A stretch of DNA of 64,000 bases, from contig JAGMVK010000010.1 in NCBI GenBank assembly GCA_020747065.1, forward strand, positions 434,001 to 498,000, written 5' to 3'. Below, piece by piece: positions 22,161 to 34,506 of this stretch; position 1 is the first letter of the stretch, and every line of letters begins with the position of its first letter. The notes below the pieces were generated by a model. That model saw only the letters and a list, made by a program, of their open reading frames with translations. It was not told the DNA's origin and made no database searches. Source of the DNA: Cadophora sp. MPI-SDFR-AT-0126 (lineage: Eukaryota > Ascomycota > Leotiomycetes > Helotiales > Ploettnerulaceae). The position numbers and the translations under genes were made by a program.

Positions 22161-24675
22161 TTATTTTGCTGTACTGCATGCGAACTAGCGATATTATACT
22201 TTGGATTTTCTGAAGCCGGACAAGAACTCTCGCGGGTTAATACTTGTCCGGCAAACACATGTGCGCTCTGCTAGAGAGCAGCAAAACTCTTGTATAGGAT
22301 AGGATACCTTGGAAATGAACGAAGGAGGGAAGGGAGAAAGAGAAACTACTTATTAATACTGTGCGTCTATCTTGCTTGCTCTGCTTCTGTCTGCCTGTTC
22401 TTATTTACTTCGCCTCGATGAGGCTGGTTCCTGATCGATCCTTTTAATTCTTGTTGGATGGAAGGATAGGAGAGAGAAGCGTGGAATATACCCATCATAG
22501 ATCTTTTTTTTGTACAAGTTGAGAGATGGAAGGAAATTTTCTGCAAAGAAGTACTGAGCGAGCGAGCGAGCGTGTTTGTACTGTACTATGTTGTATGGAT
22601 GAAGAAAGATGGCTTTAGTTGCCATGGCTCAGTCTGCGAGATTTGACTGGGGTTTGATAGAGATAGAAAGAGAGATAATAAGATACCAACTTAATACTTC
22701 ATACTTCGATTGGTACTGAGATGACAATATGATTCGATGGAAACTGACGTAAATGAAGCGCAACAGTGACTCAAACTTGGGGACGTCATGATGACTCCGG
22801 AGTTAATGACTGCATGACTGGTATGAAGCATCAAGTCACGCAGCACAAGTCTCGATAGACTCTCCGGAGGTAGACCTATTCCTTACTCCCCCTTCAGCCG
22901 TAGGCAAGCGGATAGTCATGATGTGACCAAACAGTATCCCTCACACTGTACCTAAAATAGTGAAAAAATCCTCTTCACCATCAGCCCGACCTGCCTGTCT
23001 GCCTGTCCGCCAATACGTCAAATGACAATGTGCAAACTGCCACTCCTCGACGTCAACCGCCATGCCATTCATCCCACGCCTCCATATCCAGAACCAGCCA
23101 GCCAGCCAGCCAGACTTGTACCGTCACTGGTTCTTTCTTTCACCTCGTCCCCGAAAGCTCTGTGTCCAGAATGCCCCCCTTCCACAAAGTGCATGCCACA
23201 CCACCCACAACACCATCCGGGTCCAATCTCCAAGAGCCAAGCCAAGCCAAAAAGCAACGAGTAATCCCAAAACAAGCAGAAACGGAAACACAAAAGCACA
23301 AAAACCCTACTGCCAAATCCGTACTGCTGTAACCTGACAACCTGACCACCGGACAACCAAAACCAAATCCCGGAAGCCAACGACCATGGTCAGAATTTGC
23401 CACGGGCGAGCATTCGACCTGTCGTATTTGATGCGAGGTTGTTGAAAGCTAGCTATCCATTCCTGAACTTGAGTAGTAGAAAGAAATTTGTTGGTCCCAG
23501 ATACCCGGCCCAGAGCGAGCCAGAACGGTCTGTGAGGAAATCTTATCAAAGACTTTAATGTGATAGGCAAATGAAACAGAAAAAGAAAGACACTCGCCAC
23601 GGCACTGACGGCAATCAAACTGGTTGGTTGGAAGTCAAACGCGCGGCTAGGAAGGGAATGGGAAGGGGATGGAAAAGTGCAAAGGAAGGAGATGGAGAAG
23701 GAGAAGGAGGCAACAAACGCGGCGCGTCGTTGTCGACGCGGGATGGCAATAATTTTGAAATAGTCGAAACTTGAGATGAAGTAGCTTCAGATAGGAGATA
23801 GATAGGGGATCGAATTAAGGGACGGCACGACGGGGCCTCGGGGCGGGCGGAAATACGCGGAAATACCCTCAGCTTACGGAGGGTACATCCGTATCAAAGA
23901 ACCAACCAAACCAACGCGAAGGATGTGACTCCTCCCTTTGCTCAGAGAGATGATGTCGTGGTTATTTCGTGGGGGGTATCGAAAATCAAGAAAGGGATGA
24001 AATTTGGGGGGTTCGTTCGTTCGTTTGTTTTTGTGTTGGTTCATCCTAGCCTAGACTAGTCATTTTTGCATATCGGTTCCTATCGAGCTGCATGCATGCT
24101 TGAACTTACGGCCCAGCACTTTGGTTTTGGGTAACGGGAGCGGGCGGGCGGGCTTGTGTGTCTTCGGTGCAGGATTCTGGAAGGTTTCGAGAGAAGTGGA
24201 TGGATGGGGGTGCGTTTGTGTGTGTGAGAGTGGATTCGAGATGGGATGGGGGAGATGCGAGGAGCTGGTTTGGGAAGAAGAGGCGGGATGGGGGCGTGGG
24301 ATGTGTGGGGGTGTTTGTTTGGGAGTGGAGGGGAGGGGAGGGGGGAGCCGAAATGGTGGGCTTGGCGAGATGGCGGAAGGCTGGGAAAGGAGGAGAGGAG
24401 CGGGATGAGCGGGACGAGCGGGAAGAGCGGAATGACGGGCAGGTTGGCGGCTGAAATGAGGGGACATCGAGCCTCATCGTTAGGACGCAAGCTCCAAACA
24501 TCCAATTGAGGGACAAGCAACCACAACACCTAGGCCCTCGAGACAACACACTCTGAATTCGCTTTTCCAAGCTCGAGACTTCACGAAAGCACGCCATTCC
24601 TCTCATCCGCTAGTGGATCCGTGCTTTCCTATTCAGCAAGCAAGCAACTCCCCCATCGAACACCCCTCCCTCAAA
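22161..24675. other. Gene desert, part 4, upstream of ARPC5
   Basis: No gene seen. Microsatellites: GAGC x4 at 22556-22571 and CCAG x5 at 23094-23113. From about 24185 to 24440 the plus strand is strongly G/A-rich (repeated GGGA, GGAG, GAGCGGGA words), so the opposite strand contains long Ser/Pro-rich open frames that are composition artefacts. The last 200 bases are CT/CA-rich and should hold the ARPC5 promoter and leader. Confidence 0.5.
23094..23113. repeat. CCAG tetramer microsatellite
   Basis: Five perfect tandem copies of CCAG. Confidence 0.85.
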
Positions 24676-25665
24676 ATGTCCATAATCCAACAAGTAACCT
24701 CCGCCTCCCTCTCGGACAACTGGCGCACCATCAACATCGACGCCCTCGACCCCGAATCGTCCTCGAACTTCGACACTTCGACCCTCCACCCGGCTTTCGC
24801 GCCCGTCTCCGAGAATGAGGTTCGGGGTATTGGACAGCAGGTTAGGCAGTTGTTGAGGGGTGGTGATGCCGAGGGTGCGCTGAGGGGCGCCTTAGAGAGT
24901 GCGCCGTATGGTGGAGATGCTGTGGTTAAGGTATGTGGTCATTTCCTCGGGTGTTAGGTTGTGGTATGGTGGGGGCATCGAGGTTCGAGGAAATTGTTGA
25001 TGACGGATATGTGGCATGTGCAAATATCTATGAGGACATTGGAGGAAGATTTGTGACTGGGGAAGGATGGAATACTCAGAAATGGACACACTGGGCTATG
25101 GAATGAAGCTATTTGAGGGCTAGTGTGGGAAGATACATGGAATCCTGCTAACAGAATATCAAACAGGATATTCACCTTCAGACTGTCACTGAAGTATTGC
25201 AGAGCATCAAAGCGAGCGAGATGACACCCATGCTGCAGCGGATTTTCGGAAGTGAAGGTGGTGGAGAGGCATTGGATGTCTTAATGAAATATCTGTACGT
25301 TGCCTATTATTGTTACTCCCGAGTTCCACGGAAAACCATCATCCCATTGCCTTGCGAAGGACTGGCCCTACTTTTCCTACGCTATAGCTCTTTGTACAGG
25401 TCAATGGCTAACATCCGTGGTTTACAATAGCTACAAAGGCATGGCAGCATCCAGCACCCCAACCAGCAAAACACCCACCCGCGGCTCAACCCTTACACCA
25501 CAAAGTACTGGCGCCGGATTCTCGCAGATGGGAGGGCGGCCTGGTGCACAGAATGAGAGCAGTGGATCGGCTATGAGCGTGCTGCTTTCATGGCATGAGA
25601 AGGTTGTTGATGTCGCGGGCTTGGGATGTGTAGGAAGATGCATGACGGATTGGAGAAAGGTATAG
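24676..25665 (+). CDS. ARC15/ARPC5: Arp2/3 complex subunit 5 (p16-ARC)
   Basis: Three exons: 24676-24930, 25167-25294 and 25431-25665 (618 nt, 205 aa, frame closes). ARPC5 is the smallest subunit of the Arp2/3 complex, which nucleates branched actin at endocytic patches. Diagnostic blocks are NWRTINIDALDPES near the N-terminus, VRQLLRGGDAEGALRGALES and APYGG at the end of exon 1, HLQTVTEVLQSIKASEM and EALDVLMKYLYKGMA across exons 2-3, and the C-terminal SWHEKVVDVAGLGC. A low-complexity Ser/Thr/Gly insert (about residues 133-180) before the last helix is typical of filamentous fungi and explains the longer length than in yeast or animals. Intron phases are 0 and 2. The start ATG is the first in frame and gives the conserved N-terminus. 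Confidence 0.95.
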
Positions 25666-26876
25666 ATGACTTAGGCCAGGGCTAGCTACCACTGGTGGTT
25701 ATCTACCTTGGAAATATCAAAATGCCTCAGGGTTCGAGCGGGGCAGAGGGAAAGTGGGGGTTAAGAGGGGAAGTACAGAAGATATCGCTAGATCACATAG
25801 CGTGCAATGCAATACGACCAAAATGGTACAATACAGCACAGCGCAAGACTCACACCTTATGTCTTCTGACGAAGCAGAACTCACATGCCTTGAAAACGGC
25901 TATGACGGCCCAATGCCTCACTAACACAAGAATAACTGGAACCAATCACAACAACAAATATTTGATTCGTAACCTAACCTCTCTCCGATCTCGCCGTCTA
26001 GTCCGCCACCCGCATAACACTTCACCCACCTCCTCACAACCCACATTTCACAATCAAAATCCAACCAATCTCAATCCCCCTCCTCGCAAACGCAGTAACC
26101 AACCCCGTCACGAGTCTTCGCTTGACCTTCCACTTGTTTGAGAACGAGGGGGTAAAAGGTCTAGCCACGAAACTAGCGGCGTTGCGCCGAAATCTTATTT
26201 CAACGCACGCTCGGCCAGCCCACTCTTCCTGCTCCTTTCAGTGAGGTACAGCGAGTGCTGGGTTCGCAACTTGGTATCTTATGTGGTGATCTTGAATTGA
26301 GGGGTTGAGAGCTCCGTTGTCGGGCTTTGAGTTGGCTTTGCTTACTTATGCAATGTCTTTCTGAGGGGAAGCTGATTGAGATCGGAGGTTCGCCGAATTT
26401 TTGCTTGATGCTCATTTTGGTATATAAGGATGCAAGGTCCCCACGTGGTGTGATTTCTTTTGTGTGAAGTTCATTGGATTTGGATGATCTTCTTTTGCTG
26501 CTGCTAGGTTTGCATTGCTACACCCTCTACAGGTTCATCGCTTGTATACTATTATCTGGGTAGAAGATTCCACCATCTCTCATCCTACAAATTTTGTTAC
26601 CTCTGTATACTTTACTTTTACTTGAGGAAGTATTGCTATACACCCCCATCCTTCATACTCATTGACCTACTTCACACAATTCATATCATCTCATCTCATC
26701 ATTCGTTCAGCTCAACACATATCAATTGAAGCATTCAATGTGTCCACGTTTCGACCTCATATCCAAATCATCTTATTCCTATCTTTCGCAACCAAACCTA
26801 CCACTGCCACTTTCTCTCCACTTTTGCTCCTCTTATACCATCCAAGTCATACGAAATTGAATATCATTAAGTCAAG
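25666..26876. promoter_or_regulatory. Intergenic region with TATA element for the downstream transporter
   Basis: About 1.2 kb without a gene. A good TATA box (TATATAAG) lies at 26421-26428 and is followed by about 450 bases of CT/CA-rich leader before the transporter ATG at 26877. Confidence 0.5.
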
Positions 26877-29536
26877 ATGGGATTTTCTCGTGCTCCAGAA
26901 GATAGGCCTACCCCGCCTGAGGTCTATGGTTATCGACCGTACATGTTGACATTCCTCGCTTGCTTGGGAAGCTGGAGTACGTATATTTCCTCATCGCCCT
27001 TTTCCCCAAATCCTTGTCTTTCCTCGCAACTTTCTCCCCTCTCAATCATCACACCATTTTCCTCATCTAAATTCTCCTCCCTCAATGTCTCTCGGAAGAT
27101 CTCAAATAGTTGAAGATGTAAAGAACTAACAGCCCCCTCCGTCAGTGTTCGGCTACAACAACGGCGTCATAGCCGGGGTCCTCGTCCTCCCATCCTTCGT
27201 ACACACCTTCCATCTTCCCACGCCCGGAACACCAGCCTACAACACCATCATCGAAAACATAGTCTCCCTGCTGCAGATCGGGGGTCTGGTAGGTGCCATG
27301 GCTACGTTTCCCGGGATGAAGTATTGGGGACGGAGGGTTGCATTGGCGATTAGTGCGGCGGTCTATACGGTTGGGGCTGTGATGCAGGTATGTTCTCCTT
27401 TTGTGGTTCTTTATCATTTGAGGTTGATATCTGGGTCTCGAAGGGGCTGATGCCAGAATGTTGGCTGCAATGAGGTGGTACACTATCGGGGGCGGAGGAA
27501 ATTGTGATGGCTGATGTGAAGCAGACTTTCTCGTATGGCAAGTTGAGTATGATGTATGCTGGCCGCTTCATCACTGGTCTTGGAGCTGGAGGTGCAACAG
27601 TTGTGGTGGCAAGTCTCCCCTCCTTATCCTCCACTTTCGCATCATTCACCCAAATCAATAAGCAAAATCCTCGGAAATCCACTCCCAAACTATTTACTAA
27701 CATTTCTATGCCAGCCGCTTGTGAGCTTTCCATCCTGCTAACACATACCCAAATCAACAACCAGACCCAACTTCTCGATTCCCCACACGTCAACAAAACT
27801 TTACTGATGTTCCCAAGTACATAGCAGAGCTCTCGCCGCCTTCAATTCGCGGATCCCTTGTGGGCATCTACGAAATCAATAACCAACGTACGTTTTTCGG
27901 GCAGTGCCATCTTCCCTCCGTCGAGTTTTTGGGAAGTACTTTCCTCCCAAATATGCTCCCGAGACATAACTACATGAATCAATGCTTACTTCCAGATCAC
28001 CACAGTCTCTTCACTCCTGGGATACTGGTGCAATTACATAGTGAACGAATACATCCCCTCGACTTCAATCCGGCAATGGCAAATCCCACTCGCCATGCAA
28101 ATCATCCCCTCCGTCCTCCTCATCCTCGCTTCCCTCCTCATCCTCCCCGAATCGCCACGCTTCCTCGTTAAGAAGGCTCGGGTAGGCGAAGCGGGTAAGG
28201 TGCTTGCGTACGTGAGACATTTGTCCGTGGAGCATGAGTATGTTGGGTTGGAGATGCAGGAAATTGAGGAGGCGGTGAGGAGGGAGGATAATCCGAGTGG
28301 AGTTGAAGGGCATGGTCAAGGGGTTAAGCTAGGTTTATTGAGAGAGTTGTGGTGGAAGGGGAATAGAGGACGTGTGCTGATTGGTGTGGGGTTGATGATC
28401 GGGCAAAATTTTACGGGCATTAATGGTGTGAACTTTTACACGCCGACAATTTTCAAGAGTATTGGCTTTAGTGGGACGAAGGTCGTTCTGTTGGCTTCTG
28501 GTAAGTCCTACCCTTGGTCTTCTCCCTCTCGACTTTTCGAATTGTGCTGGATCTAAATCTCAATCTGTATTCCGCTGTGGGTCATAATACTGTTGAGTTT
28601 CTAAGCGAGCCCATTATTTACGTTCTGGGTTTCACAGGAATGTACGCAGCTGTCAAAACGATCGCAACGATAATCTCCCTCGTGTTCTTCATCGACCGAC
28701 TGGGACGCCGAAAACTGCTCATCACGAGCTCTATCGGCACCTGTCTACCACTCTGGTACATTGGCGCTTTCGTCACGGCGAAACATATCGATCTGAAAAT
28801 AGAGCAGGAGAAGAGCGTTGCGGGGTGGGTGGCGATTATTTGTGTTTATGTCTATGCTGTGAGTAGCTACCCTGCTTCCAGAAATGGCCTCTAGATCTGT
28901 TGTTACCTTTTTTTGTTGTTCTGGCTTTTCGTACCTGGCATTGGTGTCTATGGATATGCTACTGATGGCTTCTAACTTACTGATATTATTCTAGGCATCC
29001 TTCTCCGTCGCCTGGAATGGCGTCGTCTGGGTCTACTGCGCCGAAATATTTCCAACGCGCATCAAGGAGCTTGCAGTCTGTTTAACCACAGCCGTTCAAT
29101 GGATCTGCCAAGTTCGTCTCCCAAACTCCCTCCTCCACTTCCCCTCTCTTCTCACGTCACCATCTCTTCCCCACATCAGCTTGGTACTAATGTCCTCACC
29201 CAGTTCATCGTAGCCCGCTCCTCACCCAGCATGCTCACCAACCTCCACGGCGGATTCTTCTTCTTCTTTGCATCTTGCATCACTCTCATGGGGCTTTTCG
29301 TCTTCTTTCTTGTTCCTGAGACGAAGGGTCGGACACTGGAGGGTATGGATGAGGTTTTTGGGAGTGCGTATGGAGAGGCAGTTGGTGATGCGGTGGATTT
29401 GGGAGCCTCAAACAGGGGAGAGGCAGATGCGAAGCAGTTCCGGAAGAGAGAGGGCCCGGTCCAAAGAAAGGAAGGGACAGGTGATGAGATCACGAGGGTT
29501 GCGACGCAGCAGGCGGTCCCGATGGCTAGTCTTTAG
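26877..29536 (+). CDS. MFS sugar porter, quinate-permease-like
   Basis: Twelve-TM sugar-porter family protein of about 564 aa. Exons by splice signals: 26877-26976, 27146-27387, 27525-27608, 27818-27887, 27996-28500, 28638-28858, 28995-29111 and 29180-29536. Motifs: N-terminal EDRPTPPEVYGYRPYM as in quinate/sugar permeases, FGYNNGVIAG, GRFITGLGAGG, PESPRFLV, QNFTGINGVNFYTPTIF, DRLGRRKL and the C-terminal PETKGRTLEGMDEVF. Intron 3 appears to use a GC donor (GCAAGT). The junction between exons 4 and 5 is off by one: YEINNQ plus one extra C precedes the donor GTACGT while exon 5 needs phase 0. Either a frameshift, a sequence error, or unusual splicing explains it. The substrate (quinate, hexose or other) is not determined. 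Confidence 0.82.
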
Positions 29537-30371
29537 GATGCCGTTTTATGAGGAGACGCCTGGATGAGGGACGAAGAACTAGGAGGGCAAGGATTCTGAA
29601 GTTTGGAACAGTATGAAGATATGGAATGGAAAATCCAAGGAAGGCAAAATTGAAACGGAGATGAGTGGCATTGAGGGAGGTACGCATACAAATTGATAAT
29701 CAGGTCGGTGAGCGGGATGAAATTTGGAAATTTTGAAGATCTGGGGACATTGAGCTTCTTATCAACTGACTATAAATTGGCTTAAATTTTAATAATCACG
29801 TACGAAATAATCCACATTCATCAACACAATTGAAACGAGATTCGAAGTTCGCATGCTGGAAACTTACCCCGCACTGCCCCTCTTTCCTCATTGTTAAGCG
29901 AGCTCTCTTGAAAGAACAGTAAACAGCAACACAACAATGAGAATCAAGGCATAAAGGAAAATCGGATTCTTCCACGATAACAATGGGTAATGTGCAGCGG
30001 TGCGAGAAGCTTAGTCACCTCACAAAGACATCAAGATTTTAAAGACAATGGAACAAAGGGAACTGCCGACAATGCCTTGTTCGAGCCAGAATTCGACACG
30101 TGGCCCTCTAGGTAAAGTTCAGGTACCCTGCGAAGAACAGTGTAGATGTGGCCGTGGAACAACTAGCTAGCGTATAAATAAATTTTCATGTACGCATTAT
30201 TCGTAAATGTTGAAGGCGAAAGGCAGTTGACGTCAGACAGAGGATGAACAGGATTTCGCCTCTCGTCGCCTTTTTTTCAATGTGCCACTCCACCTCGCCT
30301 CATCACTGCCCACAGCCCTCTCATCCAGCCTGGCTGGCTGAGCCCAGGTCACCCGCCGCGCCTCAAGAACC
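29537..30371. other. Intergenic region, partly AT-rich
   Basis: No gene seen. A mildly AT-rich stretch lies at about 29755-29830. The rest should contain the transporter 3' end and the promoter of the small gene at 30372. Confidence 0.4.
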
Positions 30372-30581
30372 ATGTGCCAAGAGTGGCACACACAATGGAG
30401 CTGCAACCACACCGAAACGAAATACCACGTACTATTCTGCCGTCCCTACGCCGCTCATAGAATAGGTCCTGATCCGGAGAACTGGGCTGACATACACGAC
30501 TGTCTGAACTACGAGAATCTGGGTAGGAAGAGAGAGAGTTTGAGGTGTAATGAGTGTGATTGGCCTGAGGCGAGATCTTAA
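30372..30581 (+). CDS. Small Cys-rich hypothetical protein
   Basis: A 69-aa single-exon frame beginning MCQEWHTQWSCNH. It has regularly spaced Cys and His residues (C2, H6, C10, H12 and later C22, C43 and the CNEC pair near the end), no signal peptide and a charged C-terminus. Filamentous fungi carry many small proteins starting with the pattern MCxxxxxxxxC that look like tiny metal-binding or disulfide proteins of unknown role, and this fits that look. Function is unknown and the gene could be spurious because of its size. Confidence 0.45.
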   Translation: MCQEWHTQWSCNHTETKYHVLFCRPYAAHRIGPDPENWADIHDCLNYENLGRKRESLRCNECDWPEARS

Positions 30582-31040
30582 TCGGTACCGGCGAGGACGC
30601 CGGTTTTTGCTAAGAGGGATGCGCCCCCGGGGATGAGGCATTGTTCGACGACAAAGCCGCCGGTGGGGAGTAGGACCGTTCCGTGTGCTTGTTGTAAGGG
30701 GTCTGGGAAGTGTAGTATATTGTGAATGAAATAGGTGGGTGGTGTCACCAGCTGACTCGAAGTCTTTGCGGTCAGATTCATGAGTGAGTCAAGAAAATAT
30801 CCCATACATGGCGATAAAAAGTGTAAGGTGAATAGGCTCAACAAAATCCCATACATAATGATAAATGAAGGGTAAATATGCACGTTAAAAATCCAGTCAA
30901 ACGATTACCCAAACCCCACGCTAAATCCAGATTCGAAATTACCGCAAAGTAGCACCATACAAAGGAAAACCATGAGATTTCATCGCACATATACCCACCA
31001 TCTACTAATAAAGTACCAAGCAGCTAAGCCAAATGCTCAA
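30582..31040. other. Short intergenic region between convergent genes
   Basis: About 460 bp where the small plus-strand gene and the minus-strand adenylation-fusion gene converge. Nothing else seen. Confidence 0.4.
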
Positions 31041-34000
31041 TCAAGAATCGAAGATAGCACCAAATGCAGGAATACCACGCGCCTCCATTGCATACACAAC
31101 CATCTGCGTCAGCTTCTTGTTACTAATAATAGCGACAGCTTCCGCATTACTCTCCTTCAGCAAGCGATAAGTGACCGCCACCATATCCGGCCGTCCCTGA
31201 GTTTTCGTATTGTGAATAACGGCATGCGGATCACATGCCTTGATAGCATCTATGATCTCCGATCCGAAATTCTGTTCGGGGTGTGGAGTCGACCAGAAAA
31301 TCCTGCACGGGACTTTCTTGGCGTAGATGACGGGTAGACAAGGACCGATACCAGAGCCAGACGCAACGAGCACAAGAGAGCGGAAGAGAGGAGCGATACG
31401 CAAGACGCCGCAGGCTGGGATACCGCGGATCCAAAGCTTGGTTGGTCCGTTCTGGATTTGGCGCTTGGTCCAGTCACCTGCGTTGGAGACGAGGACAGAG
31501 AACTCTTTGTCGTTGGGTTTAGCGATGGTTGCAAATGCGTGCCATTCTAGTAGGGGTCGTTCTGAAAGGCGAATTGCGGTACCGACTGTAGGGTTGGCGT
31601 AGGTAAAGTAAAGTCGTACGGCGTGGGAGGATAGTATATCTGCTCGGACTGTAACTTTGCGGAGATGAAGCCAGGGTAGAATGACACTGCTCGTTGCGGT
31701 TGTCAGGAGCCAGAAACCTGGACTTACGAGCAGAGCTGAACCAAGCGATTTGAAACCTCGACCGCTGTTGGTGACAACGATAGTCTGTGCCCAGAATAGA
31801 GCAAGCGCTGTCCATCCGGCGAAACGGTGGGTCATTTCAAATCGGTCGTGATATTTTATCCGCATTGTTGGGTGTGCTGTTCCCACCATAGCAACCATTA
31901 GGATGATGATGAGGTATGAGACTACCAAAGTCGCTGGGTCGGGGTTGTTCAAAGTCGTGCCAACTGTAAAAATGAGGAGCCAGACTAGTGAGAAGACAGC
32001 ACAGCCACTGTGGAGTCCGCCAATATGGTAGACCTTTGCACAGTTACGCCTGATAAACATAGGCCATGATGTGGGGACAGAGCATGCAATTGTGAAGAGG
32101 GCATTGATGACATACTCTTGTCTCATCAGGACTGCCACTGTGAGATTCGCAGCAGTGGCCGTAGAAATATTTTGCAGGCCCTTTCCAGTTCGGCCAAATG
32201 TGACCATTAGATATACAGCTACAAGATTCACGATGAAGACAAGGGTGAATAGTCGTCGGTAGAGAGACAAGATGCGGTGCCTCAAGGCACGGACTCTGTG
32301 CCTGCCCTTCTTCTCTGGAAGTGGGAACTTCTCAGAATCATCACTATCGGAGTCGCTCAACGAGCGGATTGAAAGTGGTCCAACGACGATCTGCATTTGC
32401 TGCTTCTCGGAAACAGTATATGCTGGCGGCGGTTTCGAAATCTTGGGCGTGCTGGGTGGCGTGAGTGGCTTTCCGGCCACTGAAGCCAGCAGTGCTCGTT
32501 TGTCGACTTTTCCATTCGAGGTCATCGGCAAAGTCTCTCGGAATACGAATTTTGAGGGGACGGCATAATATGGTTGACGTTGGACAACAACACTTTTGAC
32601 GGTAGCCTCATCGACATTTTGAGAGCCGGAGTAGAAACCCCACAGGACTTTCTCGCTGAAGATCGCGCAAGCCTTGGTAACGAATGGGGTAGCTTCCATG
32701 GAAGCTGAGACGCTATCCAGCTCAACTCTGAATCCCTTGATCTTCACTTGGTCATCGGCTCGACCTTCATGAGCGATTGTGCCATCAGAATTCCAGCGGC
32801 ACAGATCACCTGTATTGAACATTACCGACCTATCAGAAGTTAGTATCGCTTTCTTTCGAGCAATTCAAAGTCAATGTTACCCTAGGCTGTTGAATTTGTC
32901 CCGTTTGAAGCGCGTCGATGTAAGCTCTGGCAGGTTGAGATATCCGCGTGAGACCGCAGCACCTCCAACCCACATCAAACCAGTCTGCCCAATCGGAACT
33001 GGATTCTCATCTTCATCCAGAATATAAACACTGGTATTAGGAACGGGCTTTCCAATCGAGAGTTCCTTCCCAGGTGTGTGCCTGTAAGGTGTTAGAAAAG
33101 GGCTTACGAACAAGTCTAGGCATGTCTCAAGTGCTAATTACTCCGATATTCTTGAAGATCAGCGAGACATACCTGTGCATGGTATTGACTATTGTCACTT
33201 CGGTTGGGCCACAGCAATTGAAGAATGTGGTCTGTGAGGCCCACTCGTCCGCCAGCCTGTTTGAAAGTATGTTTAGCACTAGCACTCGGATTTGGACTTT
33301 TTGACAGTGATCAGCAATGCATGACTTACCCTTTCGGACACGGTTCGCCAGCAAGGGCAACAACTTTGATATTTGGATATGCTTTGGGGGGAAATGTGGT
33401 AAGGATTGATGGAGTAGAGATGATTGTGTGGACCTGGAAATAAGGCTTTGTGTCAATCCAGGATTCAAGATCCTACGGTAAAGTATAAAGAAAGTATGAC
33501 AAGGGTGTGACAAGGTTCACCTACTCGCTTCAGGACATCCTCCCAGTTACTCGTTCTGATGAGAAGAGTCCCTCCATTCATTAGAGTACCAAAGATCTCC
33601 CATTGACCTGGACTTGCATCATCAGTATCGAGATACAAACTCAAGAAGTAAATTTTGGATCTCGCACCCATGTCGAAAGATATCGAGAGCAACTGAGCAA
33701 CTTTTGTCCCTTGTTGGATATTGAGATTTCCTGGATAATTGCACAGCAAATTCGTGACATTGCCGTGTGTGACGTCAACGCCTTTAGGAGGACCTGTGCT
33801 ACCTGTGCTCTGTCAGAAATTTTGCCTACATGTTGAATGGCGATACAGACCAGAAGTATAGATGCAATAAGCTCCATCTGCACGACCGACATGCAAGGAG
33901 GGTCTGCTGATGGACTCGGGCTCTTCGATGGAATTATCGAGCACGACTATCCGAGCTGTCGGCTCAGCTAGCTGGTGAACTTTTGCGTTGAATTTCTCCA

Positions 34001-34506
34001 AGCAGAGTACAAATGGCGCCTCTGTATCTTCCAGGATATGTTGAAGGGCACTCTCGGCAGTCACCTGCCCATCGAGCGGGACGTACTGACATCCAGCTTT
34101 CAGTACAGCCAGCATTGCAATTGCCATTGGCAAAGAACGCTGCACAACTAGGCAGACTCGCTGTCGAGGCTCCAGGCCCATGGATATGAGACGGTTTGCG
34201 AGCCCATTAGAGTATCTCTCTAGTTCTTGGTATGTGAGGCTGCGGCCATCCTGCTCCAGTGCGATTGCCTCTGGCTGCTCATCAACCTTGCTTTCGAAGG
34301 CGCCGTGAATGGTGTTGAAAGGTGTTGAGATACTCCGCCCGTGGCCAAATTCTGCAAGTTGAAAAGTAAGAGGCCAAAATACAAGCAGAGAGTTCGCAAA
34401 ACAAACATTTTGCGAGGATGAGAAACTTTCGAGGAAGCTACTTACGATTGAACAAGACCTGGTCAGCAAAAGTCAAACTCTCTAATCCCTGAAAGGAAGA
34501 AGACAT
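31041..34506 (-). CDS. NRPS-like adenylation domain fused to ferric-reductase-like membrane domain and FNR-like domain
   Basis: Eight exons: 34446-34506, 33851-34351, 33668-33802, 33525-33607, 33330-33433, 33173-33256, 32881-33081, 31041-32829 (2958 nt, 985 aa, frame closes). Residues about 30-500 are an ANL adenylation domain: YTSGSTGPPKGV, FDMGQWEIFG, NCCGPTE, FNTGDL, GRADDQVKIKGFRVEL and NGKVDK with the catalytic lysine. No carrier-protein motif (LGGxS) follows; instead a Ser/Asp-rich linker leads to about six hydrophobic segments (about 585-760) with His residues in GLHSG, TAHP and HDRFEMTH, as in ferric-reductase heme domains. The C-terminal part has WHAF and ASGSGIGPCLP, as in FAD/NAD(P)-binding reductase modules. 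The architecture occurs in ascomycetes (to my knowledge sometimes annotated as nonribosomal peptide synthetase 12-like). The product is unknown. The idea that it activates an acid and transfers electrons at a membrane is inference. Confidence 0.87.

Noticed and set aside
24080..24606. Overlapping Ser/Pro-rich open frames on minus upstream of ARPC5
   Set aside because: They arise from a G/A-rich stretch on the plus strand, which removes stops in all minus frames.
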